NCBI RefSeq assembly: GCF_026341125.1
Contig: NZ_JAPEOR010000002.1
Coordinates: 3,093,001 to 3,157,000 of the forward strand
DNA: 64,000 bases
Reading direction: 5' to 3'
Source of the DNA: Streptomyces sp. NBC_01142
GTDB taxonomy: Bacteria > Actinomycetota > Actinomycetes > Streptomycetales > Streptomycetaceae
The notes beneath the pieces were generated by a model. The model ran no database searches. It was given only the letters and a program-made list of their open reading frames with translations, and had not been told where the DNA came from. Below are positions 8,869 to 18,377 of the stretch, piece by piece; position 1 is the first letter of the stretch; each line of letters opens with the position of its first letter. Made by a program: the position numbers and the translations under genes.

Positions 8869-11178
8869 GTGGCCGAGGCGGCAGACTTCCAGGGGATGAG
8901 TACTTCTCCTGCCCGCCGGTGGCTGCGTCGCACAGCCGCCCTGACCGCCGGCGTCCCGCTCGTGGCCGGACTGCTGTGCGGTCCCGCCGCTCCATCCGCG
9001 TACGCCTCCGAGGACGCCACAGGCTCCCGCACTGTCGATGTGTCTCTCGACACTCTGACGCCGTCCACGCCGCGCGAGGATGACACGCTCACCGTCTCCG
9101 GCACGGTGATCAACCGCGGAAAGCAGACGGTCTCCGACGCCCGTGTCGACGTGGGGGTGGGGCCGAGGCTGTCCGGCAGGACCGCCCTCGACAGCGCCGC
9201 TGAGCGGACCGGCCATGAGCCGGGAGTGGATCCCGCGCCGATAGGCGGCAAGTACACGACCAAGATCCCGCAGCTCGCCTCCGGCATCAGCCGGGACTTC
9301 TCACTCTCGATCCCGGTCAGCGAGCTCAAGCTCGACGGCGCCGGTGTCTACCAGCTCGGTGTCTCCCTGTCGGGACAGACCCCGGACAACTCGGTCGACC
9401 AGGTCCTGGGGATCCAGCGGACCTTCCTTCCCTGGCAGCCCGAGGCCACGGAGAAGAAGACCCGGTTCACCTATCTCTGGCCACTGATCTCATCGACCCG
9501 CCTCACTTCGGAAACCAGCTCGGACGAACAGCAGACGCCCGTCTTCAAGGACGAGACGCTGGCTGCGGAGCTCGCTCCGGGCGGACGGCTCGGGCAGCTC
9601 GTCTCCCTCGGCAGCGAGCTGCCCGTCACCTGGGTCATCGATCCGGATCTCCTGGCCACAGTCGACGCGATGACCCGGAATTACCGGGTCAAGAGCGGGA
9701 ACACCACCGTCGCGGGCAAGAACCAGGCCGTCGCCGAACGGTGGCTGAGTGCCGTCGAGGCTGCGGTGCAGGAGCGCAAGGTGGTTGCGCTGCCGTTCGG
9801 CGACCCCGATCTGGCGTCCCTGGCGCACCGCGGCAAGGACGTCTCCGGGTCCCTCAGCCATCTGCAGCCGGCCACCGAAGTGGCCGATACGACGGTGGAG
9901 ACGATCCTCCATGTGAAGCCGTCCATCGATTTCGCCTGGCCGGTGGACGGTGCGGTCGACTCCTCGATCGTCGATGTCGCCACATCGGCCGGCGCCCACA
10001 AGGTGATCGCCCGCAGCGACAGCCTCCAGGACAACCTGGGCTACACGCCGAGTGCTGCGCGGCCCATCGGTGGCGGCACCACCGCAGTGGTGGCCGACGC
10101 CCGGCTGTCCACCGCGTTCCAGGGCGACATGCTCCAGGCAGGCAGCTCCACTCTCGCCGTCCAGAAATTCCTCGCACAGTCGCTGGCGCTGACCCAGCAG
10201 GACCCGAAGAAGCAGCGGAGCATCGTCGTGGCCCCGCAGCGGATGCCGACCGCCGCACAGGCTCAGTCCATGGCACGCGCGCTGCACGCCCTCGACGACC
10301 AGCGCTGGACGCAGCCGCTCGACCTGGTCGCCGCGGCAGCCGCCAAGCCTGATGCCAATGTCACAACCAAGGTGCCCGGCGCCTCCCAGTACCCTGGCAA
10401 GCTGCGCAAGCAGGAGCTGCCGGTCCAGGCGTTCCAGGACATCAGGACCACACAGAACAGACTCGACAACTTCAAGGTCATCCTCACCGCGCAGCACCGG
10501 GTGGTGACCCCCTTCGGCAGGGCGATCGACCGGGAGATGTCCACGTCCTGGCGCGGTAGCCCGGTGGCGGCCCAGCAGTACCGGACGAGCGTGCAGGACT
10601 ATCTGCAGAGCCTCACCGAAGAGGTGCAGCTGATCGAGAAGTCGGACGTGACCTTGTCGGGGCGCAGCGCTACGATCCCGGTCACAGTGCAGAACCAGCT
10701 GGTCCAGGGCATCGACCATTTGGTGCTGCGGCTGAGGTCGGACCACCCCACCCGCCTGAATTTCGACCACGACAAGGGCATTGCCGAGCAGCCGATCACG
10801 GTCGAGGGCGGACACAGCCAATCGGTGAAGTTCACCGCTGAGGCGAACGCAAACGGTCCGGTACCGATGACGGCCCAGCTCTACACCGAGGACGGCAAGC
10901 CGTACGGCGAGCCCATGAAGTTCACGGTGAAGGTCTCCGAGCTCACCCCGACCGTGATGCTCGTCATCGCGGGCGGTGTCCTGCTGCTTGTCCTCGCGGG
11001 CGTCAGGATGTACAGCCGACGCAAGCGCGCAGCTGCCCGCGAGGCGGCCGCGGAGGGCACACAGGACACGAAGGGTGACATCGACAGCCCCGATCCCGGG
11101 CAGGCGAGTGACCCGGCGCCGGACACCGGAGCGGAAAGCGGCGACCCGTCGGGCACTGGTGAGAAAGTGGACCGTTGA
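8869..11178 (+). CDS. DUF6049-family secreted, membrane-anchored protein
   Basis: A 769-residue exported protein. It has an N-terminal signal peptide (RRTAALTAGVPLVAGLLCG then an AYA-type cleavage region near 45), a long extracellular part starting with an Ig-like region, and one C-terminal membrane span (VMLVIAGGVLLLVLAGV, about 697-713) followed by a basic and acidic cytoplasmic tail. Its place directly before murJ is conserved in Streptomyces and suggests an envelope role; the activity is unknown. GTG 8869 follows GAGGGA at a long distance; ATG 8896 is a possible alternative. It is divergent from cca. Confidence 0.85.
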   Translation: MAEAADFQGMSTSPARRWLRRTAALTAGVPLVAGLLCGPAAPSAYASEDATGSRTVDVSLDTLTPSTPREDDTLTVSGTVINRGKQTVSDARVDVGVGPRLSGRTALDSAAERTGHEPGVDPAPIGGKYTTKIPQLASGISRDFSLSIPVSELKLDGAGVYQLGVSLSGQTPDNSVDQVLGIQRTFLPWQPEATEKKTRFTYLWPLISSTRLTSETSSDEQQTPVFKDETLAAELAPGGRLGQLVSLGSELPVTWVIDPDLLATVDAMTRNYRVKSGNTTVAGKNQAVAERWLSAVEAAVQERKVVALPFGDPDLASLAHRGKDVSGSLSHLQPATEVADTTVETILHVKPSIDFAWPVDGAVDSSIVDVATSAGAHKVIARSDSLQDNLGYTPSAARPIGGGTTAVVADARLSTAFQGDMLQAGSSTLAVQKFLAQSLALTQQDPKKQRSIVVAPQRMPTAAQAQSMARALHALDDQRWTQPLDLVAAAAAKPDANVTTKVPGASQYPGKLRKQELPVQAFQDIRTTQNRLDNFKVILTAQHRVVTPFGRAIDREMSTSWRGSPVAAQQYRTSVQDYLQSLTEEVQLIEKSDVTLSGRSATIPVTVQNQLVQGIDHLVLRLRSDHPTRLNFDHDKGIAEQPITVEGGHSQSVKFTAEANANGPVPMTAQLYTEDGKPYGEPMKFTVKVSELTPTVMLVIAGGVLLLVLAGVRMYSRRKRAAAREAAAEGTQDTKGDIDSPDPGQASDPAPDTGAESGDPSGTGEKVDR

Positions 11179-11223
11179 GCGATGCCGTGGCCGGCCGGCC
11201 GGGGACGATGAGGTGGGGTAGCA

Positions 11224-13374
11224 ATGAACGCGCCGTATGACGGTGACCGCGGTCAGGGCGCGGGCGCAGACCCTGAAGGCCAGGGTCCTCCGCTGCCCCA
11301 GCCCGCCCCCGATCCGTACGCCCAGGACCCCTATGTCCAGGATGCCTACACCCGCGATCCTTACCGGGCACAGGATCTGGCGGCCCAGGACCCGGTGACC
11401 GAGGCGCTCTACGACCGTGCCTCGCACCCGCCGCCGCCCCCGGGCACCTACCAGGAGCCTCAGCCGCTCTACCAGCAGCCGCCGACTTCGCAGTACGCCC
11501 CGGACCCCCGCGTGTGGGCACAGACGCCACCGCCGGAGCCCGATGGCCCGTCCCGTCATCTCCCCTACGGCGACGACGCCAGGACCACCCAGTTCACGGG
11601 CGTGGACGACCTGGTCACCCTGGCCGGAGAGGACGAGCCGGAGCCGGACGCGTTCGCACACCTCTTCCGGGACCAGCAGGCGGCCGGTCCGCCCGCGCCC
11701 GCCCCTGAGCCGGTTCCGGCGGCACCCGCCCCCAAGAAATCGGGCGGCAAGGGTTCCAGCCTGCTGAAGTCCAGCGCGGTGATGGCAGCCGGCACGTTGG
11801 TCTCCCGTCTCACCGGTTTTGTACGCAGCCTGGTGATCACGGCCGCCCTGGGTGCCGCGCTCCTCGGTGACACCTTCACCATCGCGTACACGCTGCCCAC
11901 GATGATCTACATCCTCACCGTCGGAGGCGGCCTCAACTCGGTCTTCGTCCCGCAGCTGGTGCGGGCGATGAAGAACGACGAGGACGGTGGCGAGGCCTAC
12001 GCCAACCGCCTGCTGACACTGGTCATGGTGGCGCTCGGCCTCATCGTCGCCGTCGCGATGTTCGCGGCTCCGCTGCTGATCCAACTGATGTCGGAGACCA
12101 TCGCCAGCAATCAGGCGGCAAACAGCGCCGCCGTCGCCTTCGCCCGCTACTGCCTGCCCACGATCTTCTTCATGGGTGTGCACGTGGTCATGGGGCAGAT
12201 TCTGAACGCTCGCGGCAGGTTCGGCGCGATGATGTGGACCCCGGTCCTCAACAACATCGTCATGATCTTCACGTTCGGCCTGTTCATCTGGGTCTACGGC
12301 ACGTCCGCCGAATCCAACATGGGTGTCCAGACGATCCCGCAGGAGGGCATCCGGCTCCTGGGTGTCGGCACCCTGCTGGGGCTCGTGGTCCAGGCGCTGG
12401 CGATGATCCCCTACCTGCGCGAAGCCGGTTTCCGCTTCCGTCCCCGCTTCGACTGGAAGGGCCATGGGCTTGGCAAGACCGTCAAGCTGGCCAAGTGGAC
12501 GGTGTTCTTCGTCCTCGCCAACCAAGCGGGCGTTCTGGTAGTCACCCAGCTCGCCACCGCTGCCGGTGAAGCCTCCGGCAAGCAGGGCGCCGGCTTCATC
12601 GCCTACACCAACGCACAGCTGATCTGGGGCATGCCGCAGGCCATCATCACCGTCTCGGTCATGGCCGCCCTGCTGCCCCGTATCTCCCGAGCCGCCCACG
12701 ACAACGACCCTGGCGCAGTACGCGACGACATCTCCCAGGGCCTGCGCAACTCCGCGGTCGCGATCGTCCCGGTCTCCTTCGCGTTCCTCGCGCTCGGCGT
12801 CCCCATGTCCACGCTGCTCTTCGCCTCCAGCGGCCTCGAGTCCGCGCGCGGCATGGGCTTCATCCTGATGGCGTTCGGCCTCGGCCTCATCCCGTACTCC
12901 GTGCAGTACGTCGTGCTGCGCGGCTTCTACGCCTACGAGGACACCCGGACGCCCTTCTACAACACCGTCATCGTCGCCGCGGTCAACGCCGTCGCCTCCA
13001 CGCTCTGCTACGTGTTGCTGCCCGCCCAGTGGGCTGTGGTGGGCATGGGCGCCTCATACGGCCTCGCCTACGCCGTCGGCGTGGGCATCGCCTGGCGACG
13101 GCTGAAGAACCGGCTGGGCGGTGATCTGGACGGTGCCCACGTCATGCGTACGTACGCCCGGCTCTCCATGGCCTCCGTTCCGGCGGCCCTCGCCGGCGGT
13201 GCCGCCGCCTTCGGCGTCCTCAAGGTGCTCGGCAGCGGCGCCACCGGCTCGCTCGCGGCGCTGGTCGCCGGTGGGATCATGCTGCTCGGCGTCTTCTTCG
13301 TCGCCGCGAAGCGAATGCGGATCGAGGAGCTCAACTCCATGGTCGGCATGGTGCGCGGGCGCCTCGGACGGTAG
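11224..13374 (+). CDS. murJ: MurJ/MviN lipid II flippase
   Basis: A 716-residue polytopic protein of the MOP superfamily that exports the peptidoglycan precursor lipid II. Residues 1-170 are a cytosolic Pro/Asp/Tyr-rich region, unusually long compared with Gram-negative MurJ but usual in actinobacteria. About 14 membrane helices follow, beginning at KSSAVMAAGTLVSRLTGFVR, the classic MviN N-terminal motif with its essential Arg. ATG 11224 follows GAGGTGGGG. The downstream degenerate kinase gene mirrors mycobacteria, where a pseudokinase is fused to MviN. Confidence 0.95.
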   Translation: MNAPYDGDRGQGAGADPEGQGPPLPQPAPDPYAQDPYVQDAYTRDPYRAQDLAAQDPVTEALYDRASHPPPPPGTYQEPQPLYQQPPTSQYAPDPRVWAQTPPPEPDGPSRHLPYGDDARTTQFTGVDDLVTLAGEDEPEPDAFAHLFRDQQAAGPPAPAPEPVPAAPAPKKSGGKGSSLLKSSAVMAAGTLVSRLTGFVRSLVITAALGAALLGDTFTIAYTLPTMIYILTVGGGLNSVFVPQLVRAMKNDEDGGEAYANRLLTLVMVALGLIVAVAMFAAPLLIQLMSETIASNQAANSAAVAFARYCLPTIFFMGVHVVMGQILNARGRFGAMMWTPVLNNIVMIFTFGLFIWVYGTSAESNMGVQTIPQEGIRLLGVGTLLGLVVQALAMIPYLREAGFRFRPRFDWKGHGLGKTVKLAKWTVFFVLANQAGVLVVTQLATAAGEASGKQGAGFIAYTNAQLIWGMPQAIITVSVMAALLPRISRAAHDNDPGAVRDDISQGLRNSAVAIVPVSFAFLALGVPMSTLLFASSGLESARGMGFILMAFGLGLIPYSVQYVVLRGFYAYEDTRTPFYNTVIVAAVNAVASTLCYVLLPAQWAVVGMGASYGLAYAVGVGIAWRRLKNRLGGDLDGAHVMRTYARLSMASVPAALAGGAAAFGVLKVLGSGATGSLAALVAGGIMLLGVFFVAAKRMRIEELNSMVGMVRGRLGR

Positions 13375-13494
13375 GGGACGCTCATTTCCGCACAACCATC
13401 GTCGGACGTCGTGTGTCGTGCATAGCGTCAGACTGTGAGCACAATTGGCATGGCTGTTGGACAACGCGCAACGGATGGGGAGGCAGGAACGACG

Positions 13495-15195
13495 GTGGCG
13501 GAACGTAGCACGGCTGCCGTCGACGTGGCCGACAACAGCGGAGATGACCCGCTGACCGCGCAGGCGGGCAAGGCCACGACCGACGGGGCGGCGGAATCCC
13601 AGGACTCGGCGGAGCAGACCGCCCCGGACACGGGCAGCGAGCGGCAGGGCACCGAACCCGCCATCGCGACCCCCGAACTGCACAGTGGCCACAAGCTCGC
13701 CAGACGCTACCGGCTCGAGGAGTGCGTCACCCGTCTGGACGGTTTCAGCAGCTGGCGTGCGGTCGACGAGAAACTGCGTCGTGCCGTCGGTGTCCATCTG
13801 CTTCCCGCCGACCACCCACGGGCCCGCTCCGTACTGGCGGCGGCCCGCTCCTCGGCGCTTCTCGGCGACCCTCGTTTCGTACAGGTCCTGGACGCCGTCG
13901 AGGAGAACGATCTCGTCTACGTCGTCCATGAATGGCTTCCGGACGCGACCGAACTCACCGCTCTGCTCGCCGCCGGGCCGATGGAGCCTCACGACGCCTA
14001 CCAGCTCGTCGACCAGATCTCCCAGGCCATGGCAGCGGCACACCGTGAGGGCCTCGCCCACCTCAGGCTCACGCCGGGCGCGGTACTGCGGAGCTCGGCC
14101 GGCCAGTACCGGATCCGCGGTCTCGCGGTGAACGCCGCCCTGCGCGGAATCACCTCCGACGGACCGCAGCGCACCGACACCGAGGCGATCGGCGCGCTGC
14201 TCTACGCCGCGCTGACGCATCGGTGGCCGTACGAGAGCGACGCATATGGTCTCTCCGGGCTGCCCAAGGGCGTGGGGCTGATCGCCCCAGATCAAGTACG
14301 GGCCGGTGTCCACCGCGGGCTCTCCGAGCTCGCCATGCGTGCGCTGGTCAACGACGGCGCCACGGCCTCCCGCCAGGAACCGCCCTGCACCACGCCCGAC
14401 GAGCTGGCGAAGGCCGTCGCGGCGATGCCACGCATCCGCCCGCCGGAGCCGGCGTTCACCTCCCCGCCCGAGTACCAGCGCACCACCTACCAGCAGGGCA
14501 CGTACGGCCGTCCTGCGCCCCGCCAGGGCACGGCTGCCACCCAGCCGGTGCCCAACCCGCCGGCGCCGCTGCAGAGCCGCACCGGAAAGGCCCTCAAGTG
14601 GGCCGTGGCCGCGCTGCTGATTGCCGCACTGGGACTCGGCAGCTGGCAGATCGCGGACAAGCTGATCGACCACGACAAGGACCCGGTGGATCCGCCTGCC
14701 ACACAGACGAACAACGGCGAGAAGAACCCCGAGCCCGCGTCCGGCAAGCCGGTCGCCATCACCGGCGCCCGCGACTTCGACCCGCTCGGGGATCACTCCG
14801 AGAAGCCCGCTGAGATAAAGAACAGCTACGACGGCGACCCGGCGACGTACTGGAACACCGACGGCTACCTGCGCAGCGGGGACTTCGGGCGTCTCAAGCC
14901 AGGCGTCGGCATCGTTCTCGATCTGGGCAAGGTCCAGCAGGTCGGCACCGTGGATGTGTCCTTCCTCGGCGGAGAGACATCCGTAGAGCTGCGCACAGCG
15001 CCGGAGAATGCAGCGTCCGAACCGACCACCCTCGACGGCTTCGCCAAGGTCGCCGGCGGATCCGGTTCGAATGTGTCCCTCAAGCCCGGCAAGCCGGTGC
15101 AGGCACGGTACGTTCTGGTCTGGCTGACCAATCTGCCGCAGAGCACCGAGGGCAACTTCCGCGGCAAGGTCTCGGAGATCAAGATCACCACCTGA
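13495..15195 (+). CDS. Protein kinase-like (pseudokinase) membrane protein with C-terminal discoidin-like domain
   Basis: A 566-residue protein with a kinase fold but degenerate motifs. The VAIK region reads AVGVHLL without Lys, the HRDLKPxN region reads AHLRLTPGAVL, and no DFG is present. One membrane span lies near 365-385 (KWAVAALLIAALGLGSWQI). The roughly 150-residue extracellular part (KNSYDGDPATYWNTDGY onwards) resembles F5/8 type C sugar-binding domains. GTG 13495 is preferred (GGGAGG upstream); GTG 13435 is in frame without a good site. Linkage to murJ suggests a scaffold for control of lipid II export, which is inference. Confidence 0.85.
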   Translation: MAERSTAAVDVADNSGDDPLTAQAGKATTDGAAESQDSAEQTAPDTGSERQGTEPAIATPELHSGHKLARRYRLEECVTRLDGFSSWRAVDEKLRRAVGVHLLPADHPRARSVLAAARSSALLGDPRFVQVLDAVEENDLVYVVHEWLPDATELTALLAAGPMEPHDAYQLVDQISQAMAAAHREGLAHLRLTPGAVLRSSAGQYRIRGLAVNAALRGITSDGPQRTDTEAIGALLYAALTHRWPYESDAYGLSGLPKGVGLIAPDQVRAGVHRGLSELAMRALVNDGATASRQEPPCTTPDELAKAVAAMPRIRPPEPAFTSPPEYQRTTYQQGTYGRPAPRQGTAATQPVPNPPAPLQSRTGKALKWAVAALLIAALGLGSWQIADKLIDHDKDPVDPPATQTNNGEKNPEPASGKPVAITGARDFDPLGDHSEKPAEIKNSYDGDPATYWNTDGYLRSGDFGRLKPGVGIVLDLGKVQQVGTVDVSFLGGETSVELRTAPENAASEPTTLDGFAKVAGGSGSNVSLKPGKPVQARYVLVWLTNLPQSTEGNFRGKVSEIKITT

Positions 15196-15220
15196 TGGCA
15201 CCAGGGGAGGGGGCTCACCG

Positions 15221-15925
15221 TTGGACGACGCGACATTCGGCGACACAAGCGACCAGGACCTGCTGGCCCTCCATGTCGCGGGGAACCCGGATGCCTTCGG
15301 TGAGCTCGTACGGCGCCACCGCGACAGGCTCTGGGCCGTCGCCCTGCGCACCCTGGGCGACCGCGAGGAGGCCGCGGACGCGGTCCAGGACGCCCTGGTC
15401 TCCGCCTTCCGGGCTGCCCACACCTTCCGCGGTCAGTCCGCCGTCACCACGTGGCTCCATCGCATCACGGTGAATGCCTGTCTCGACCGGGCCCGCAAGG
15501 CGGCTTCGCGCAGGACCTCGCCCGTCGACGACACCGAGCGCCTCGAGCAGCTCCTCGAACCCCATGAGTCCGCCGAGGCCCCGGCCGAGCGGCAGGATCT
15601 CCACCGTGAGCTGCTGGCCGCGCTGGCCAAGCTGCCCGTCGATCAGCGGGCCGCGCTGGTGCTGGTCGACATGCAGGGCTATCCCGTGGCAGAGGCCGCG
15701 CGCGTCCTCGACGTACCGACGGGCACCGTCAAGAGCCGGTGTGCCCGGGGGAGAGCACGGCTGCTGCCCATGCTCACTCATCTACGTGGTGGCGGCGGGG
15801 ATAACAGCGACCTCAGCGTGGGAAGGAACCGGACGCCGGGGACATCCGTCCCACCGGCGTCGGGACCAAGGGACGCAGGGCCGAATGACCCTGCAGCTGT
15901 GAAGGGCGGAGGTGGGCGCGCGTGA
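15221..15925 (+). CDS. sigM: ECF RNA polymerase sigma factor SigM
   Basis: A 234-residue group 4 sigma factor. Region 2 (DAFGELVRRHRDRLWAVALR to TFRGQSAVTTWLHRI) binds core polymerase and the -10 element. Region 4 (KLPVDQRAALVLVDMQGYPV, GTVKSRCARGRARL) is the -35-binding helix-turn-helix. A 50-residue Gly/Pro-rich tail follows. The TTG start at 15221 has GGGGAGG 12 nt upstream. Its stop overlaps the rsmA start by 4 nt, so the two are translationally coupled. The SigM name rests on synteny with the Streptomyces sigM-rsmA-trxB-trxA order. Confidence 0.92.
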   Translation: MDDATFGDTSDQDLLALHVAGNPDAFGELVRRHRDRLWAVALRTLGDREEAADAVQDALVSAFRAAHTFRGQSAVTTWLHRITVNACLDRARKAASRRTSPVDDTERLEQLLEPHESAEAPAERQDLHRELLAALAKLPVDQRAALVLVDMQGYPVAEAARVLDVPTGTVKSRCARGRARLLPMLTHLRGGGGDNSDLSVGRNRTPGTSVPPASGPRDAGPNDPAAVKGGGGRA

Positions 15926-16812
15926 CATCCACGACCGACACGACTCAGCACCCGGACGTCTCGGAGATCTCCGACCTCACCGAGGATCTTCTCCCGCCGT
16001 CCCGCACGGCCGATGTGCGGCGGCACCTGGACGACTGCCCTCTGTGCGCGGATGTACGTGCGTCCCTCGAGGAGATCCGCGGGCTGCTCGGCACCCTGCC
16101 CGGCCCGCATCGGATGCCCGCCGACATTGCCGGCCGTATCGATGCCGCTCTGGCCGCTGAGGCACTTCTGGACGCCACCGCTCCCGAGGAGGTCGCCCAT
16201 GTTTCACGTGAAACAGGACCCGCCCCTCAGCAGCCGGGTACCGCACCGGCCGACCGGCCGGCGGGACGCGCCCGTGCTGCCACCGGGCCCGGCCGCAGCC
16301 GCCCGTCACGACGCCGCCGCACAGCTGTCCTCGGCGCAGCCTTCGGCGCGGTCGCCATCGGTGTGAGCGTGCTGCTCCTCCAGTCGGTTCAGACCACTGA
16401 GGACGCTGCGAAGAAGGACGCCGGTGTCAGCTCGGCAGCAGGCGATCAGCGGGACTTCTCCGCGCCAGGCCTCCAGGGCCGCGTGCAGGCTCTGCTTGCC
16501 CCGAGTCCTGAAAAGGCGAATCCCAAGGTCGAGAAGGGGCCGTCCGTCGACCGCCACGTGAGCCCTTTCTCGCCCAAGAGCACGCCGGACACGGCTGTGC
16601 CCTCCTGCATCCAGAAGGGCACCGGCCGGGCCGAGCCCCCGCTGGCCTTCGAGCGAGGCAAGTACGAGGGCACCCATGCCTATCTCGTCGTGCTCCCGCA
16701 CTCCACCGACAGCAGCAAGGTGGAGGCCTATGTGATCGACGCGGCCTGTGTCGACACGGCTCCCACGCCCACGGGAAAGCTCCTGCTGACGAACGCCTAT
16801 CCTCGCCGCTGA
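15922..16812 (+). CDS. rsmA: Anti-sigma factor RsmA (partner of SigM)
   Basis: A 296-residue membrane anti-sigma factor. The N-terminal domain has H35-x3-C39-x2-C42 (HLDDCPLC); in the S. coelicolor protein related Cys ligate a [2Fe-2S] cluster rather than zinc. A span near 132-152 (TAVLGAAFGAVAIGVSVLLL) precedes an extracytoplasmic sensor region with two Cys (PSCIQKG, DAACVD). The gene carries a perfect parS site that is read in frame as VSRET, between the anti-sigma domain and the membrane span. It should sequester SigM until released by an envelope or redox signal. Confidence 0.9.
   Translation: MTSTTDTTQHPDVSEISDLTEDLLPPSRTADVRRHLDDCPLCADVRASLEEIRGLLGTLPGPHRMPADIAGRIDAALAAEALLDATAPEEVAHVSRETGPAPQQPGTAPADRPAGRARAATGPGRSRPSRRRRTAVLGAAFGAVAIGVSVLLLQSVQTTEDAAKKDAGVSSAAGDQRDFSAPGLQGRVQALLAPSPEKANPKVEKGPSVDRHVSPFSPKSTPDTAVPSCIQKGTGRAEPPLAFERGKYEGTHAYLVVLPHSTDSSKVEAYVIDAACVDTAPTPTGKLLLTNAYPRR
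16201..16214. other. parS: parS site 3, inside rsmA
   Basis: A perfect GTTTCACGTGAAAC within rsmA, encoding VSRET in a low-constraint linker of the anti-sigma factor. Confidence 0.95.
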
Positions 16813-16841
16813 CACTCCTCTCGGTGCCGCTCCGACATCCC

Positions 16842-16868
16842 GGGAATGCGAGCCCCGTAGGATCCGTT
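16842..16868 (+). promoter_or_regulatory. SigR-type promoter of trxB-trxA
   Basis: GGGAAT (16842-16847), an 18-nt spacer, then GTT (16866-16868): an exact match to the Streptomyces SigR thiol-stress consensus GGGAAT-N18-GTT. trxBA is a classical SigR target. The start codon is about 70 nt downstream. Confidence 0.88.
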
Positions 16869-16938
16869 GGGTGGGGTGAGAGTCGTTGACCCGGCCCCAG
16901 TAGGCAGTAGGCAGTCTGCAGAGACGAGGAAGTAACCC

Positions 16939-17913
16939 GTGAGCGACGTCCGTAACGTGATCATCATCGGCTCCGGGCCGGCGGGCTACACGGCCGCGCT
17001 GTACACAGCGCGCGCATCGTTGCAGCCGCTCGTGTTCGAGGGAGCCGTCACCGCTGGCGGTGCGCTGATGAACACGACCGAGGTGGAGAACTTCCCCGGC
17101 TTCCGCGACGGCATCATGGGTCCGGACCTGATGGACAACATGCGCGCCCAGGCCGAGCGTTTCGGCGCCGAACTCGTCCCGGACGATGTAGTGGCCGTCG
17201 ATCTGAGCGGCGAGATCAAGACCGTCACCGACACGGCGGGCACCGTCCACCGTGCCAAGGCCGTGATCGTCACCACCGGCTCGCAGCACCGCAAGCTCGG
17301 TCTGCCGAACGAGGACGCGCTCTCCGGCCGCGGTGTCTCCTGGTGCGCGACGTGCGACGGCTTTTTCTTCAAGGACCAGGACATCGCCGTGATCGGCGGC
17401 GGTGACACCGCGATGGAGGAAGCCACCTTCCTCTCCCGCTTTGCCAAGTCCGTCACCGTCGTCCACCGCCGCGACACCCTGCGTGCCTCCAAGGCCATGC
17501 AGGAACGCGCCTTCGCCGACCCGAAGATCTCCTTCGCCTGGGACAGCGAGGTCGCCGAGATCCACGGCGAACAGAAGCTCTCGGGTCTGACACTGCGCAA
17601 CACCAAGACCGGCGAGACCTCCGCACTTGCGGTGACGGGCCTGTTCATCGCCGTGGGCCACGACCCGCGCACCGAGCTCTTCAAGGGCGCGCTGGACCTG
17701 GACGACGAGGGCTACCTGAAGGTCGAGGCGCCCTCGACTCGCACCAACCTGGCCGGTGTCTTCGGCGCGGGTGACGTCGTCGACCACACCTACCGCCAGG
17801 CCATCACCGCTGCCGGAACCGGCTGCTCGGCCGCGCTCGATGCCGAGCGTTACCTCTCCGCGCTCGCCGACAGCGAGAAGACCGCCGAGCCGGAGAAGAC
17901 TCCCGCGGCCTGA
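16939..17913 (+). CDS. trxB: Thioredoxin reductase
   Basis: A 324-residue cytosolic flavoenzyme that reduces thioredoxin with NADPH. The FAD motif is [16 protein letters not shown] (about 11-26), the redox-active CATC is at 136-139, the NADPH motif is [15 protein letters not shown], and the second FAD motif is [15 protein letters not shown]. This is the standard low-molecular-weight type. GTG 16939 follows GAGGAAG. trxA lies 48 nt downstream in the same unit, under the SigR promoter. Confidence 0.97.
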   Translation: MSDVRNVIIIGSGPAGYTAALYTARASLQPLVFEGAVTAGGALMNTTEVENFPGFRDGIMGPDLMDNMRAQAERFGAELVPDDVVAVDLSGEIKTVTDTAGTVHRAKAVIVTTGSQHRKLGLPNEDALSGRGVSWCATCDGFFFKDQDIAVIGGGDTAMEEATFLSRFAKSVTVVHRRDTLRASKAMQERAFADPKISFAWDSEVAEIHGEQKLSGLTLRNTKTGETSALAVTGLFIAVGHDPRTELFKGALDLDDEGYLKVEAPSTRTNLAGVFGAGDVVDHTYRQAITAAGTGCSAALDAERYLSALADSEKTAEPEKTPAA

Positions 17914-17961
17914 CTCCCTTGCACCACATTCCCTCACCCGCAAAGAAGTAAGGAGGCCGCC

Positions 17962-18300
17962 GTGGCCGGCGACCTGAAGAACGTGACCGACGACTCCTTC
18001 GAGGAAGACGTCCTCAAGAGCGACAAGCCCGTACTGGTGGACTTCTGGGCCGCCTGGTGCGGTCCGTGCCGCCAGATCGCGCCGTCCCTCGAGGCCATCG
18101 CGGCCGAGCACGGCGACAAGATCCAGATCGTGAAGCTCAACATCGACGAGAACCCGGCCACCGCAGCCAAGTACGGCGTCATGTCCATCCCGACGCTGAA
18201 CGTCTACCAGAACGGCGAGGTCGCCAAGACCATCGTCGGTGCCAAGCCGAAGGCCGCGATCATCCGCGACCTCGAGGGCTTCATCGGCGAGCAGTCGTAG
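17962..18300 (+). CDS. trxA: Thioredoxin
   Basis: A 112-residue thioredoxin with active site WCGPC (32-36) and the cis-Pro loop SIPTLNVY. It is the electron donor for disulfide reduction and works with TrxB. The GTG start at 17962 has a perfect AAGGAGG 6 nt upstream. The operon ends at a long hairpin 22 nt after the stop, with a parS site in between. Confidence 0.97.
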   Translation: MAGDLKNVTDDSFEEDVLKSDKPVLVDFWAAWCGPCRQIAPSLEAIAAEHGDKIQIVKLNIDENPATAAKYGVMSIPTLNVYQNGEVAKTIVGAKPKAAIIRDLEGFIGEQS

Positions 18301-18306
18301 CTGCCT

Positions 18307-18320
18307 GTTTCACGTGAAAC
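18307..18320. other. parS: parS site 4
   Basis: A perfect GTTTCACGTGAAAC between the trxA stop and the trxA terminator. Confidence 0.95.
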
Positions 18321-18322
18321 AC

Positions 18323-18356
18323 GAATGGGCTCACCCCCGTGGGGGTGAGCCCATTC
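18323..18356. terminator. Bidirectional terminator between trxA and the GNAT gene
   Basis: A 16-bp perfect stem (18323-18338 GAATGGGCTCACCCCC with 18341-18356) and a minimal loop, between convergent genes. Confidence 0.9.
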
Positions 18357-18377
18357 TCGCGTTCGAGGCCGCAGTGA

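Noticed and set aside
11224..11730. Tyr/Pro repeats in MurJ as a separate gene
   Set aside because: In frame with the flippase and typical of actinobacterial MurJ N-termini.
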